NCBI GenBank assembly: GCA_944324345.1
Contig: CALUVT010000002.1
Coordinates: 248,001-312,000 of the forward strand
Length of the DNA: 64,000 nt
From: Candidatus Gastranaerophilales bacterium
GTDB taxonomy: Bacteria; Cyanobacteriota; Vampirovibrionia; Gastranaerophilales; Gastranaerophilaceae
Direction of reading: 5' to 3'
The position numbers and the translations under genes were made by a program. How positions within the stretch are numbered: position 1 is the stretch's first letter; the number at the start of each line of letters is the position of its first letter. Of this stretch, positions 53,696 to 62,737 are shown piece by piece. The notes below the pieces were generated by a model. It did not search any database, was not told the origin of the DNA, and was given only the letters and a program-made list of their open reading frames with translations.

Positions 53696-53778
53696 TTAAT
53701 TAAATATTAAATATATACCTTTGTGAAATTTTTTGAGCTAAAATATATTTATGTGTAAGATAAATAAGGATAAAGACT

Positions 53779-54630
53779 ATGTGGGATTATTCAGATAAAG
53801 TTATAGATCATTACAGAAACCCAAGAAATGTTGGGAAAATTGATAATGCAGATGCTATAGGAGAAGCAGGTTCACTAGCCTGCGGCGACTCTTTAAAAAT
53901 TTACTTAAAAATTAAGGACGGAATAGTTACTGATGCCAAATTCCAAACTTTTGGCTGCGGCTCGGCAGTTGCAAGCTCAAGTATCTTAACCGAAATGATT
54001 ATCGGAAAAACTATAGATGAAGTAAAAAAGATTACTAATAAAGACATCGCAGATCAACTTGGAGGTCTTCCGCCTGAAAAAATGCACTGCTCTGTTATGG
54101 GATATGAGGCATTAGAAGATGCTTTGAAAAATTATGATGATTATACGGATTTAGATGACATAAGAAATGAAGAAGAAGCAAACAAACAAAGAGAAAAAAT
54201 AGTTTGCACCTGCTTTGGAATTACAGAAAATGTTATTTGGGATGCAATTAAAATAAACGGTTTAAAAACAGTTGAGGAAATAACAAACTATACGAAAGCC
54301 GGTGGCGCTTGCGGTAAGTGCAAAGGTCTAATTCAAGACATAATAAATACTTATTACAAAAAAGAAGGCCAAGAAAAAACAGAACCAACACTTACTCCTG
54401 CTCAAAAGATTCTAAAAATAAACAATGTAATAGAAAAACAAATTTCACCCGAATTAATGAAAGATGGCGGAGATATCACACTTGTTGACATTGACGGGAA
54501 TAAAGTTTTGGTAAAACTTCGCGGAAAATGTTCCGGATGCAAAAATTCACATCTTACTCTCAAAGCCTTTGTTGAAAAGACACTAAGAGATGCAGTAGAT
54601 GAAAATATTGAAGTTGTGGAGGTTGAATAA
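53779..54630 (+). CDS. nifU: Fe-S cluster scaffold NifU (three-domain form)
   Basis: 283 aa. The N-terminal IscU domain has three cluster cysteines (SLACGDS, FGCGSA, MHCSVMG). The central [2Fe-2S] BFD-like domain has CTCFGITE and GGACGKCKG around 140-190. The C-terminal Nfu domain has CSGCKNS near 257. It assembles Fe-S clusters from sulfur supplied by the cysteine desulfurase encoded next, whose start overlaps its stop by one base. Full-length NifU is used here for general Fe-S assembly; no nitrogenase genes are visible. AAGGAT precedes ATG. Confidence 0.95.
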   Translation: MWDYSDKVIDHYRNPRNVGKIDNADAIGEAGSLACGDSLKIYLKIKDGIVTDAKFQTFGCGSAVASSSILTEMIIGKTIDEVKKITNKDIADQLGGLPPEKMHCSVMGYEALEDALKNYDDYTDLDDIRNEEEANKQREKIVCTCFGITENVIWDAIKINGLKTVEEITNYTKAGGACGKCKGLIQDIINTYYKKEGQEKTEPTLTPAQKILKINNVIEKQISPELMKDGGDITLVDIDGNKVLVKLRGKCSGCKNSHLTLKAFVEKTLRDAVDENIEVVEVE

Positions 54631-55823
54631 TGAGTTTAATATATTTAGATAATAACGCTACAACGAAAGTTGATCCGCAAGTTTTGGATGCAATGATGCC
54701 TTATTTAAAAGAAGAGTACGCAAACCCTTCAAGTGTATACGATTTTGCAAAACGCTCCAACCATGCAGTCCGTGATGCAAGAGGTGTTATGAAAGATTTC
54801 TTTAATGCAAAAGACGAAAAAGAAATAATATTTACCTCCTGCGGTTCTGAAAGTGCTAATACTGCTATTCGCGGCGTATTAAACATGAATAAAAACAAAA
54901 GACATATAATTACGACCAAAGTTGAACACCCTTGTGTTTTAAACCTATACCAAACACTTGAAAAAGAAGGATATAGAGTTGATTATATAGGTGTGAATTC
55001 AAATGGAGAATTAGATATTGAACAGCTAAAAGAAGCAATCTGTGACGATACGGCATTGGTGTCAGTAATGTATGCAAATAACGAAACCGGCGTAATATTT
55101 CCTATCGCACAAATTTCAGAAATAATAAAATCCAAAAACAAAGAAACAAAATTCTTTGTTGATGCTGTTCAAGTATCGGGTAAAATTCCCATAGATGTTC
55201 AAGCAATCGGAGCCGATTTAGTAGGAATTTCCGGACACAAATTTCACGCTCCAAAAGGCGTTGGGGCATTGTATGTTAATTCTAAAACACTTATAACTCC
55301 ATTGATTATTGGCGGTCACCAAGAACGCGGTAAACGTGCGGGGACTGAAAATGTTCCATATATTGTAGGTATGGCAAAGGCGGCAGAACTTGCTACCGAT
55401 CATTTAAAATATGAGGCAACAGAAGTAAAAAGACTTCGTGACAAATTGGAAAAAAATATTGTTAAAAATGTTTTCAATGCACGATTGAACACCGGAGTGG
55501 TAAACAGAGTTCCAAACACTACAAATATTGGGTTTGAATATATTGAAGGTGAACTGATTTTACTTCACTTAAGCGATTTAGGGATTTGTGCAAGCTCAGG
55601 GAGTGCATGTACATCAGGCTCTCTGGAACCAAGCCACGTTTTAAGAGCTATGAATGTGCCTTTCACGGCAATTCATGGAAGCATAAGATTTTCTTTAAGC
55701 AAATTTACAACTGAAAAAGAAATTGATTATGTATGTGAAAAAATGCCGGGAATAATTGAAAAACTGACAAATTTATCACCTTTCCAAAATGAATTGGAAG
55801 CATTAAAAAAATTGAGAAACTAG
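54630..55823 (+). CDS. nifS: Cysteine desulfurase NifS/IscS
   Basis: PLP enzyme releasing sulfur from cysteine for NifU. 397 aa: YLDNNATTKVDPQVLDAM, TSCGSESANTAIRG, the PLP lysine in SGHKFHAPKGVGALYV, GTENVPYIVGMAKAA, and the persulfide cysteine in ASSGSACTSGSLEPSHVL on a mobile loop. GGAGG precedes ATG inside the end of nifU. The operon ends at a terminator. Confidence 0.96.
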   Translation: MSLIYLDNNATTKVDPQVLDAMMPYLKEEYANPSSVYDFAKRSNHAVRDARGVMKDFFNAKDEKEIIFTSCGSESANTAIRGVLNMNKNKRHIITTKVEHPCVLNLYQTLEKEGYRVDYIGVNSNGELDIEQLKEAICDDTALVSVMYANNETGVIFPIAQISEIIKSKNKETKFFVDAVQVSGKIPIDVQAIGADLVGISGHKFHAPKGVGALYVNSKTLITPLIIGGHQERGKRAGTENVPYIVGMAKAAELATDHLKYEATEVKRLRDKLEKNIVKNVFNARLNTGVVNRVPNTTNIGFEYIEGELILLHLSDLGICASSGSACTSGSLEPSHVLRAMNVPFTAIHGSIRFSLSKFTTEKEIDYVCEKMPGIIEKLTNLSPFQNELEALKKLRN

Positions 55824-55854
55824 ATTAATTAATACTACTATTTTCCAATAAATA

Positions 55855-55887
55855 AAAAAACGTAATACTAAAGTATTGCGTTTTTTT
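55855..55887 (+). terminator. Intrinsic terminator of nifU-nifS
   Basis: AAAACGTAATACT and AGTATTGCGTTTT stem (one G-T pair) with a 2-nt gap and T-run. Confidence 0.8.
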
Positions 55888-55976
55888 GCTTATTTTTTTG
55901 ATTTTTCAAATCGCGAGTATGTAGAATAGTTTTCATCTACGTTCAGCTTTATCCTAATGCATAAGGAGTTTTTGCT

Positions 55977-56906
55977 ATGAAAAATTTTATTGTAACCTTA
56001 TGCATTATATTTAGTATAAATAATCTTGTTTTTGCGAGTCAATATTCTCAAATACTTGATAAGATAGAAAATTCACTTTATGGATTCACATACACAACAT
56101 CTGATGATGCCTCAAGACTTTCGAGAATAGAAGAAAGTGTATACGGGCAGAGCAAACCTAACAAATCAATTAATGAAAGAATTGCAAGTTTGAATAAAGA
56201 TATATCCGCAGAACAAATAGGGCAAGAAATAACTCCTAAAGAAGATACGTTCGCACAAGAAGATGACTACAGAGAAACTATAGCCCAAGAAAAGATGCCA
56301 CCTGCAGGTGCTAACGTTGACTATCCATCTATAAATGAACTTGAGAAAAAAGTTTTTAAACAAGAATTTAAAAATACAGATTTAAATACCAGACTCGCAA
56401 AACTTGAAAAAGAGACCTTTGGACAAACATACGATACCGATGCTTTTTCAAGTCGTGTAGAAAGATTACAAGCAAAAATAAAGCCTGATTCACTTATGAA
56501 TAACAGTATTGCCCAAGATTCAAATGAATACTATGATGGAGATTCTATTCCTCTGGATAAAAATTACAATCTGTCGGAATATAGTCCGCCCGAATTTGAC
56601 TATGATGCATACAACTCCAGAAATCAAAAACCTGTAAGAATAAATCTTGCCTCAGTTGAAAAAACAATATTCAAACAAAGTTTTAATCAAGACTCAATGG
56701 ATAATAGGCTATCCAGACTTGAAAGCACTATGTTCGGGACAACATTTGACAACGATACCGAAAATGACAGGTTAAGAAGAATTTCAAGTGCCTTCAATGC
56801 AATGAAAACAGCCAGCAAATATGATTCTAACAAGTTTTCACAAAATATGGCAACAGCAATGCAAATAGGTACAATCTTACTTATGATACTTGCATGTGTA
56901 TTGTAA
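55977..56906 (+). CDS. Exported repeat protein with C-terminal anchor
   Basis: 309 aa. Signal peptide (about 1-20, VFA-S). Three repeats of about 40-45 residues follow, each pairing (I/L/V)E-x-x-(I/V/L)(Y/F)(G/K)-x-x-(F/Y) with a second half RL-x-(R/K)(L/I)E-x-x-(T/V/M)(F/Y)G: SLYGFTYT...SRIEESVYGQ, KVFKQEFK...AKLEKETFGQ and TIFKQSFN...SRLESTMFGT. The last 20 residues are a hydrophobic helix. AAGGAG precedes ATG. I know similar LEkxxFGq repeats from cyanobacteria-lineage proteins but no function. Confidence 0.72.
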   Translation: MKNFIVTLCIIFSINNLVFASQYSQILDKIENSLYGFTYTTSDDASRLSRIEESVYGQSKPNKSINERIASLNKDISAEQIGQEITPKEDTFAQEDDYRETIAQEKMPPAGANVDYPSINELEKKVFKQEFKNTDLNTRLAKLEKETFGQTYDTDAFSSRVERLQAKIKPDSLMNNSIAQDSNEYYDGDSIPLDKNYNLSEYSPPEFDYDAYNSRNQKPVRINLASVEKTIFKQSFNQDSMDNRLSRLESTMFGTTFDNDTENDRLRRISSAFNAMKTASKYDSNKFSQNMATAMQIGTILLMILACVL

Positions 56907-56913
56907 TAACTAA

Positions 56914-56942
56914 AAAGAGGTTAGCAAGTACTAACCTCTTTC
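56914..56942. terminator. Bidirectional intrinsic terminator
   Basis: AAAGAGGTTAG and CTAACCTCTTT stem with a 6-nt loop, between the repeat protein gene and the convergent rpsU. Confidence 0.85.
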
Positions 56943-56963
56943 ATATTATATTTTTTGAAAAGA

Positions 56964-57137
56964 CTAAACTTTTCTTTTTCTAGCAGCTTCAGATTTACGT
57001 TTTCTCTTTACGCTAGGTTTTTCGTATCTTTCACGTTTTTTAACTTCTGAAAGGATACCGGCTTTTTGAATTTTTTTCTTGAAACGTCTAAGAGCACTTT
57101 CAATAGATTCGTTTTCGCCAACTTTAACTTCTGCCAT
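56964..57137 (-). CDS. rpsU: 30S ribosomal protein S21
   Basis: 57 aa from ATG 57137 to TAG 56964. The sequence [20 protein letters not shown], followed by [20 protein letters not shown] and a very basic tail [13 protein letters not shown], is characteristic of S21, which helps mRNA binding at the platform of the small subunit. AGGTGG precedes the ATG. Monocistronic. The pilin A promoter lies behind it in the divergent direction. Confidence 0.93.
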   Translation of the reverse strand: MAEVKVGENESIESALRRFKKKIQKAGILSEVKKRERYEKPSVKRKRKSEAARKRKV

Positions 57138-57226
57138 TTATATTTTCACCACCTTTATGGTCATTTACTAATACTATATGAAAATTATACATAAAAAAAA
57201 AAATTTTTCAAGAGATAACAGACATC

Positions 57227-57255
57227 TTGACAAATCATGAAGAATAATAAATAAT
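57227..57255 (+). promoter_or_regulatory. Sigma70-type promoter of pilin A
   Basis: TTGACA (57227-57232), a 17-nt spacer and AATAAT (57250-57255). Predicted start near 57262, leaving about 20 nt before ATG 57283, with AAGGAG at 57270-57275. Confidence 0.65.
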
Positions 57256-57282
57256 TATGGAAGAGAGATAAGGAGCACATTT

Positions 57283-58076
57283 ATGGAAGAAATGAAAAAG
57301 CTTAGAATTGCCCCCCCCCCGAAGTTTTGGGCATAATTAGAGTTGATTACATGCGAAGTTTTGCCTTTACACTTGCTGAAGTTTTAATAACTCTTGGGAT
57401 TATAGGAGTTGTCGCTGCTTTAACTATACCGGGACTTTTACGTGATTACCGAAACAAAGTTTTAAAAGAGCAGTTTAACACAGCTTATTCAATCGTTAAC
57501 GAAGCTACAAAACGAATGAGCCTTGATAATCCCGATATTATGAACACTTATTGCGGTACAAATGCATCAAATAACACATTAGAGGCTAGAACGAAGTTTG
57601 GGAAAGATTTTTCAAAATATTTTGATGTAATCATAGACCAAACCTCTCAAGGGACAAATATAAGCAAACTATATGGAATAAGAAGTCTAAATCAACCAAA
57701 TTACAAAAAATTTGACAAAGGACCTGATGGCAACGGATTTAATGATGGGGCTTTTGTGATAAAAAATGGAATGATTATTCTAAATGGTCACTGTTGGATA
57801 GGAGCATCAAATAAAAAGGGACAGCACGTAGAATTTTTAATAGATACAAATGGAACAAAAGGACCTAATGCACTTGGATACGACCTTTTTTACTTCTGGA
57901 TTGATAACGAAAACAAGATAGTAACCTGCCCGCAAATCCCAGATAATACTAGATACTGTAATTTTTTAACAGAGGACACCACAGGAGCACACAATGGTGT
58001 AAATTGTTCAACTTTTGCACTAAGAAATCAATTTCCACAAGATGAAACAAAAACATACTGGGAAAACTTGCCTTAA
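57283..58076 (+). CDS. Type IV pilin-like protein A, phase-OFF by a C10 tract
   Basis: ATG 57283 has an ideal Shine-Dalgarno (AAGGAG, 7-nt gap), but translation reaches ten C at 57311-57320 and then stops at TAA 57334-57336. With eleven (or eight) C the same start would read through into the long frame, which is open from 57327 to 58076. That frame encodes a prepilin helix FTLAEVLITLGIIGVVAALT (Glu at +5) and a globular domain with several Cys ending TYWENLP. As written, no start inside the long frame has a Shine-Dalgarno (TTG 57327, ATG 57351). The pilin resembles pilin B at 62738. Ends overlap the convergent SNF2 gene by 4 nt. Confidence 0.8.
57311..57320 (+). repeat. Homopolymeric C10 tract in the pilin A leader
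   Basis: Ten consecutive C between G residues, inside codons 10-13 of the reading frame from ATG 57283. A run of this length is exceptional in this AT-rich window and is of the kind prone to slipped-strand mispairing. Confidence 0.9.
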
Positions 58077-61045
58077 GCTGACAATGTGAAGATTTGATAA
58101 ATCTCTTCATCAGAAAGTTCAGTAATGATTTTTTCGCCCTCATAAACTGCCAAATCTGCAAGTTCTTTCTTAGATTTTAGCATTTCATCAATTTTTTCTT
58201 CAAATGTACCTAGAGTAATCATCCTATGAACCATTACGTTCTTATCTTGGCCAATACGGTAAGTCCTGTCTGTTGCCTGATCTTCAACAGCAGGATTCCA
58301 CCACAAATCATAATGAATTACATTTGTTGCACTCGTCAGGTTTAACCCTGTTCCACCTGCTTTTAGAGAAAGAACCATAATTTTTGCATCATCATCATTT
58401 TGGAAACGATTAATCAAATCCTCTCTTTGAGGAACAGTTAATGACCCATGGAAGAACAAAGGTACTGTCTCACACTCGTCAGGAATAACCTTACACAATA
58501 TGTCACCCATTTCTTTATATTGGGTAAAAATCAGAGTTTTCTCGTTGTTATCAAGTATACTTTGAACAGTAGATATACACTTGTCCATTTTCCCCGAAAG
58601 CTCTTTACTCATTTCACCACCTTTCAAAAATTGGTACGGGTGGTTACAAATTTGTTTCAAGGCAGTAATTAACTTGAATATATTACCTCTTCTGTTGATT
58701 CCTGTGAAACCTGATATTTTTTCCATCATTTCATTAAGTGTTTTTTCATACAGAACTGCTTGAGGTTTAGATAAATAACAATAGTCATTAATTACCATTT
58801 TTTCAGGCAAATCTGTTATTACATGTTTATCAGTTTTTAAACGCCTCAAAACAAATGGAGATACAGACATTCTCAATTTTGCTGCTCTCGAAGTTTCCTT
58901 AAACCTTTCAATCGGTATTGCATAACTTTTCTGGAACTCTCTTAGAGTACCTAAATAACCCTGGTTGATAAAATCAAATATAGACCAAAGCTCTGTAAGT
59001 CTATTTTCGACAGGAGTACCGGTCATAGCAATTTTTATATCTGATTTAAGCATTTTTACAGCCAAAGTTTGGGCAGTATCAGGATTTTTAATGTTTTGAG
59101 CTTCATCAACAACAATCATACCCCAAGCATTTTTCTTTAACTCTTCAACATCAATTCTCATAATTGCGTAAGTTGTTAAAATAACATCATGCTTCAAATC
59201 CAATTGTCTCTCTGCTCCGTGGTAAATAACAGCATCTAAAGACGGAGCAAACATCTGCAATTCCTTCATCCAGTTTCCCATCAAAGTTGTCGGACAGATT
59301 ACCAGAACAGGTTTATCAAGTTTATTTTCTTCTTTTAATTTTAATATAAGACTTATTACCTGAATAGTTTTACCAAGCCCCATATCATCTGCCATACAAG
59401 CTCCAAAGCCTTTAGAAACGTTTGTCCACAGCCATTTTAAACCTGTTTGTTGATATGGTCTTAATTCACCTTTTAATAAAGCGGGAGGAGCAACTTCAAT
59501 TGGCTTGTTGAAGTCTTGTATAACCCTTGCGAATGCCTCATCATAATCAAAATCATATTGAGCAAGCTGACCTGACATAGATGCCTGAATGAGTTCCATT
59601 CTTGTCATTGACTTCAAATTAGATTTTGCTATCTGTTCAAAGATTTTTTTTGTATCTTCTTTATCTATCAAAACATATTTATTCTTATATTTTATAAGCC
59701 CATTTTCACCTTCAACAAGTTTATTAAACTCTTCTACAGAAAGTTTATCGTTACCAATTGCAATTTCATAAGAGAAATCTAAAATATCATCAAGAGATAT
59801 CTTTGAGGAAGAGTTGTTATTAAAAATATCAGCCAATTCTTTTGATCTGGAAGTTTTGACTTTAGCATTTATAGAAGCTCTGGGAACAACAATATTAGTC
59901 AACTCTTTTGGCAAAATAACTTCAATTTGAGCCTTTTGCAGATAATAAGCAGTTTTTGTAATTATTTGATAAACCTGATTTAAGTCTAAATCCAGATATA
60001 GTTTTTCCTCATCTTCAAACAAATCCTCTAACTCTGGCATATATCTAATCGCATAGTTGAGTTGTTTTTCGACAATTCTTGCAATATCAGAAGAATTTGC
60101 ACCAAAAACTTCCTCATCACTATACAACTTATCAACCAAAACATCCTCATCTGTTTTTCTGTTTTTTATATGGACTTTCAGGCGGAAAAGTTCTTGATTT
60201 TCTAACTTATCAATTTTAAAAAACGGGATAACATCATACTTTCCAAGATAAAGTTCGTCAAACCATTGAGCAAAGCTTTCCGCAATATCATGTCCCTTCA
60301 TAACAGAACGCTGCTCTAAATCTTTAATCATATATGTTCCTGATTTAACATCTTTAAATTTATATGCCTTTATCCCAAGGAACTTATAAATTACATAGTT
60401 TAAATAAGTATATATAAAATCATTAATAAAGTTTTTTGGTTTTTCTCCCTTTATAAACAAATCGTCGGGAATATTTTCTTCAAATTGGTTAATTATACGT
60501 GCTAATTGTTGAGAATTTATAATCGGTTCATAAACAATTTTGAACATTGAACCGTGTTTTTTTATAGTAGGAATGAAATAGAGTTTTTCAATAAGCTTCA
60601 TAACAAAATATGTAAGCTTATTCATATAAATAAATGTTGGAGTTAAGGCATCCAAATCAACAACATTGCCGAACCCTCCAAAATAATCCATTACCAAATC
60701 CAAACTCATTGAATAGCCGACCTTGTCGCCAAGAACTTCTGATTTAAAGCGGAACAATGAACCTTTTGACTTTAAGTAATATTGAAAATTATTCGTTGGA
60801 GTAACAAAAAAAGATAATTTATCGTTGTTGTTAACCAAATAAAAATTCGTGTTTCTTGCAGGAGCATTAGGGCTCAAAAACACACCTGCGAATTCATCTT
60901 CAACAGTCTGATATATCAAACTCAAAGTATAGCGAAAGTCTTTATTCTTAAATCCTTCAGGATTTTCTGAAAGATTAAAAAAAAGTTCATCAACATTATT
61001 TTTTTTAAAAGAAAAATCTATATCCAAATTTTTTATATCAGCCAT
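58073..61045 (-). CDS. SNF2-family (Swi2/Snf2, HepA/RapA-like) helicase
   Basis: 990 aa from ATG 61045 (TTGGAAAC upstream). The longer frame to 61090 begins inside the gpmI terminator hairpin and is rejected. The N-terminal ~520 residues are an uncharacterised, mainly alpha/beta region. The ATPase core follows: LRPYQQTGLKWLW, Walker A DDMGLGKTIQ, DEAQ box, MTGTPVENRLTELWSIFDF, then the second lobe LIFTQYKEMGD, LSLKAGGTGLNLT and the DRTYRIGQ arginine motif. Bacterial members remodel protein-nucleic acid complexes, for example RNA polymerase recycling. Follows gpmI on the same strand. Confidence 0.92.
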   Translation of the reverse strand: MADIKNLDIDFSFKKNNVDELFFNLSENPEGFKNKDFRYTLSLIYQTVEDEFAGVFLSPNAPARNTNFYLVNNNDKLSFFVTPTNNFQYYLKSKGSLFRFKSEVLGDKVGYSMSLDLVMDYFGGFGNVVDLDALTPTFIYMNKLTYFVMKLIEKLYFIPTIKKHGSMFKIVYEPIINSQQLARIINQFEENIPDDLFIKGEKPKNFINDFIYTYLNYVIYKFLGIKAYKFKDVKSGTYMIKDLEQRSVMKGHDIAESFAQWFDELYLGKYDVIPFFKIDKLENQELFRLKVHIKNRKTDEDVLVDKLYSDEEVFGANSSDIARIVEKQLNYAIRYMPELEDLFEDEEKLYLDLDLNQVYQIITKTAYYLQKAQIEVILPKELTNIVVPRASINAKVKTSRSKELADIFNNNSSSKISLDDILDFSYEIAIGNDKLSVEEFNKLVEGENGLIKYKNKYVLIDKEDTKKIFEQIAKSNLKSMTRMELIQASMSGQLAQYDFDYDEAFARVIQDFNKPIEVAPPALLKGELRPYQQTGLKWLWTNVSKGFGACMADDMGLGKTIQVISLILKLKEENKLDKPVLVICPTTLMGNWMKELQMFAPSLDAVIYHGAERQLDLKHDVILTTYAIMRIDVEELKKNAWGMIVVDEAQNIKNPDTAQTLAVKMLKSDIKIAMTGTPVENRLTELWSIFDFINQGYLGTLREFQKSYAIPIERFKETSRAAKLRMSVSPFVLRRLKTDKHVITDLPEKMVINDYCYLSKPQAVLYEKTLNEMMEKISGFTGINRRGNIFKLITALKQICNHPYQFLKGGEMSKELSGKMDKCISTVQSILDNNEKTLIFTQYKEMGDILCKVIPDECETVPLFFHGSLTVPQREDLINRFQNDDDAKIMVLSLKAGGTGLNLTSATNVIHYDLWWNPAVEDQATDRTYRIGQDKNVMVHRMITLGTFEEKIDEMLKSKKELADLAVYEGEKIITELSDEEIYQIFTLSA

Positions 61046-61071
61046 AAGTTTCCAATCTAATTGTTTTAAAC

Positions 61072-61100
61072 AGACAGATGCTATTTCCAAGCATCTGTCT
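61072..61100 (-). terminator. Hairpin after gpmI
   Basis: Perfect 11-bp inverted repeat AGACAGATGCT / AGCATCTGTCT with a 7-nt loop, followed on the minus strand by GTTT. Only a short T-run, so possibly a partial terminator or mRNA-stabilising hairpin ahead of the SNF2 gene. Confidence 0.6.
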
Positions 61101-61108
61101 AATGTAAT

Positions 61109-62635
61109 CTATTTAATTAAAGAATCGCAATCCATTTCTGCAGGTTTTGGAATGCCCATCAACTGTAAGACTGTCGGAGCAATATTACATAAAGCACCGT
61201 CATCTTTCAGCTCAACACCTTTAGGTCCATTTATTATCACAAAAGGAACCTTATTTGTTGTGTGAGCAGTTTGAGGCTTTCCTGTTTCAGCGTTTACCAT
61301 AACTTCTGAATTTCCGTGATCAGCAGTTAAGAGCATTGTTACGCCATTTTTTACACAAGCATCAGCAATTTTTCCAACACATTCATCAACAACATGGCAT
61401 GCCTTTGTTGCAGCTTCAATTACGCCTGTGTGACCAACCATGTCAGGGTTAGCAAAATTCACTAATATAAATCCATATTCAGGATTTTCAATAGCTTTTA
61501 ATACATTATCACAAACCTCAACTGCACTCATTTCAGGTTGCATATCGTACGTCGGAACCTTAGGTGATGGGACCAAAACGCGTGTTTCATGAGGTTGAGG
61601 TTCATCAATTCCCCCATTAAAGAAAAATGTAACATGGGCATATTTTTCTGTTTCAGCTGTTCTAAACTGTTTTACGCCATTAGCTTCTAAAACATCACCC
61701 AATATATTTACAAGATGTTCTTTCGGGAAAGCAACTGGGAAAGTAAAATCCTCATTATAACTTGTCATTGTTATATAACAAAGATTTTTTAATACTTTCT
61801 TCCTTTCAAAGCCATCAAAATCTTTGAAATTCAAAGCTTTTGAAATTTCTCTTGCTCTGTCAGGTCTGTAGTTGAAAAAGATTATAGCATCGTTATCGTG
61901 TATTCTTGACTCTTCGCCTCCAATAACAGTAGGAAGAACGAATTCATCATTATCACCTCTTTCATAAGATGCCTTAACACCTTCACAAGCAGATGAGCTA
62001 TGTTCACCCTCGCCAAATAATAAAGCATTATAACCCTTTTCAACTCTATCCCAACGGTTATCTCTATCCATTATATAGTAACGGCCGATAATCGTTGCAA
62101 CAGGAGGAAGACCATATTTTTTCAGCTCATCCTCAACCGGTTGTATAAACGTACAAGCACTTTGTGGTGGAGTGTCACGCCCGTCTAAAAAGGCGTGAAC
62201 ATAAACTTTCTTCAATCCGTGGTCAGCAGCCATTTTAATCAAAGCCAACAAGTGATCCAAAGAGGAATGCACACCCCCGGTAGAAACAAGTCCAAAAATA
62301 TGCAAAGCTGAATTATTTTCTTTTGCATGATTTATAGCCATTAAAAAACGTTCATTTTTGAAAAAAGAACCATCTTTAATAGCTCTGTTAATTCTGGATA
62401 AATCCTGATGAACAACTCTACCTGCACCCAAATTCAAGTGTCCTACTTCACTGTTACCCATTTGCCCTTCAGGCAAACCAACATACTGACCGTCAGCATG
62501 AATAGAAATTGTAGGATATTCTTTTTCTAGTTTTTCAACATGGACAGGATGTGAAAGTCTTGTCGCATCAAATTCAGGGTGATTTTTACTAATTCCCCAA
62601 CCGTCCATAATACATAATAATACTCTCTGTGTCAT
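61109..62635 (-). CDS. gpmI: 2,3-bisphosphoglycerate-independent phosphoglycerate mutase
   Basis: Converts 3-phosphoglycerate to 2-phosphoglycerate using two Mn ions. 508 aa. Alkaline-phosphatase-like fold with CIMDGWG at 8-14, the phosphoserine loop GQMGNSEVGH (Ser62), HAFLDGRDTPP, GRYYIMDRDNRWDR, FFNYRPDRARE, NFANPDMVGHTG, and LTADHGNSE near the C-terminus. GAGG precedes ATG. Lies 102 nt after pilin B on the same strand. Confidence 0.97.
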   Translation of the reverse strand: MTQRVLLCIMDGWGISKNHPEFDATRLSHPVHVEKLEKEYPTISIHADGQYVGLPEGQMGNSEVGHLNLGAGRVVHQDLSRINRAIKDGSFFKNERFLMAINHAKENNSALHIFGLVSTGGVHSSLDHLLALIKMAADHGLKKVYVHAFLDGRDTPPQSACTFIQPVEDELKKYGLPPVATIIGRYYIMDRDNRWDRVEKGYNALLFGEGEHSSSACEGVKASYERGDNDEFVLPTVIGGEESRIHDNDAIIFFNYRPDRAREISKALNFKDFDGFERKKVLKNLCYITMTSYNEDFTFPVAFPKEHLVNILGDVLEANGVKQFRTAETEKYAHVTFFFNGGIDEPQPHETRVLVPSPKVPTYDMQPEMSAVEVCDNVLKAIENPEYGFILVNFANPDMVGHTGVIEAATKACHVVDECVGKIADACVKNGVTMLLTADHGNSEVMVNAETGKPQTAHTTNKVPFVIINGPKGVELKDDGALCNIAPTVLQLMGIPKPAEMDCDSLIK

Positions 62636-62737
62636 AATTTTAGTCCTCTATTTATATTTCATATTTACAGAAATTTTAGCAAGAACAAAGAAAAATTACA
62701 ACAATCAAAAATAGCTACGACCAAACAGCACTCGAAA

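Noticed and set aside
53779-55823. nifU-nifS as part of a nitrogen-fixation cluster
   Set aside because: No nitrogenase or nif regulatory gene is nearby; full-length NifU with NifS serves general Fe-S assembly in many anaerobes and cyanobacteria relatives.
57301-57330. C10 and G10 tracts as pure sequencing errors
   Set aside because: An error is possible at any long homopolymer. But two unrelated leaders show the same length and frame effect, each right after a strong Shine-Dalgarno, and the full-length pilin frames are intact. A read-level check is still needed.
61046-61090. Longer start for the SNF2 helicase
   Set aside because: It begins inside the 11-bp inverted repeat after gpmI. ATG 61045 has GGAAAC upstream and a natural N-terminus.
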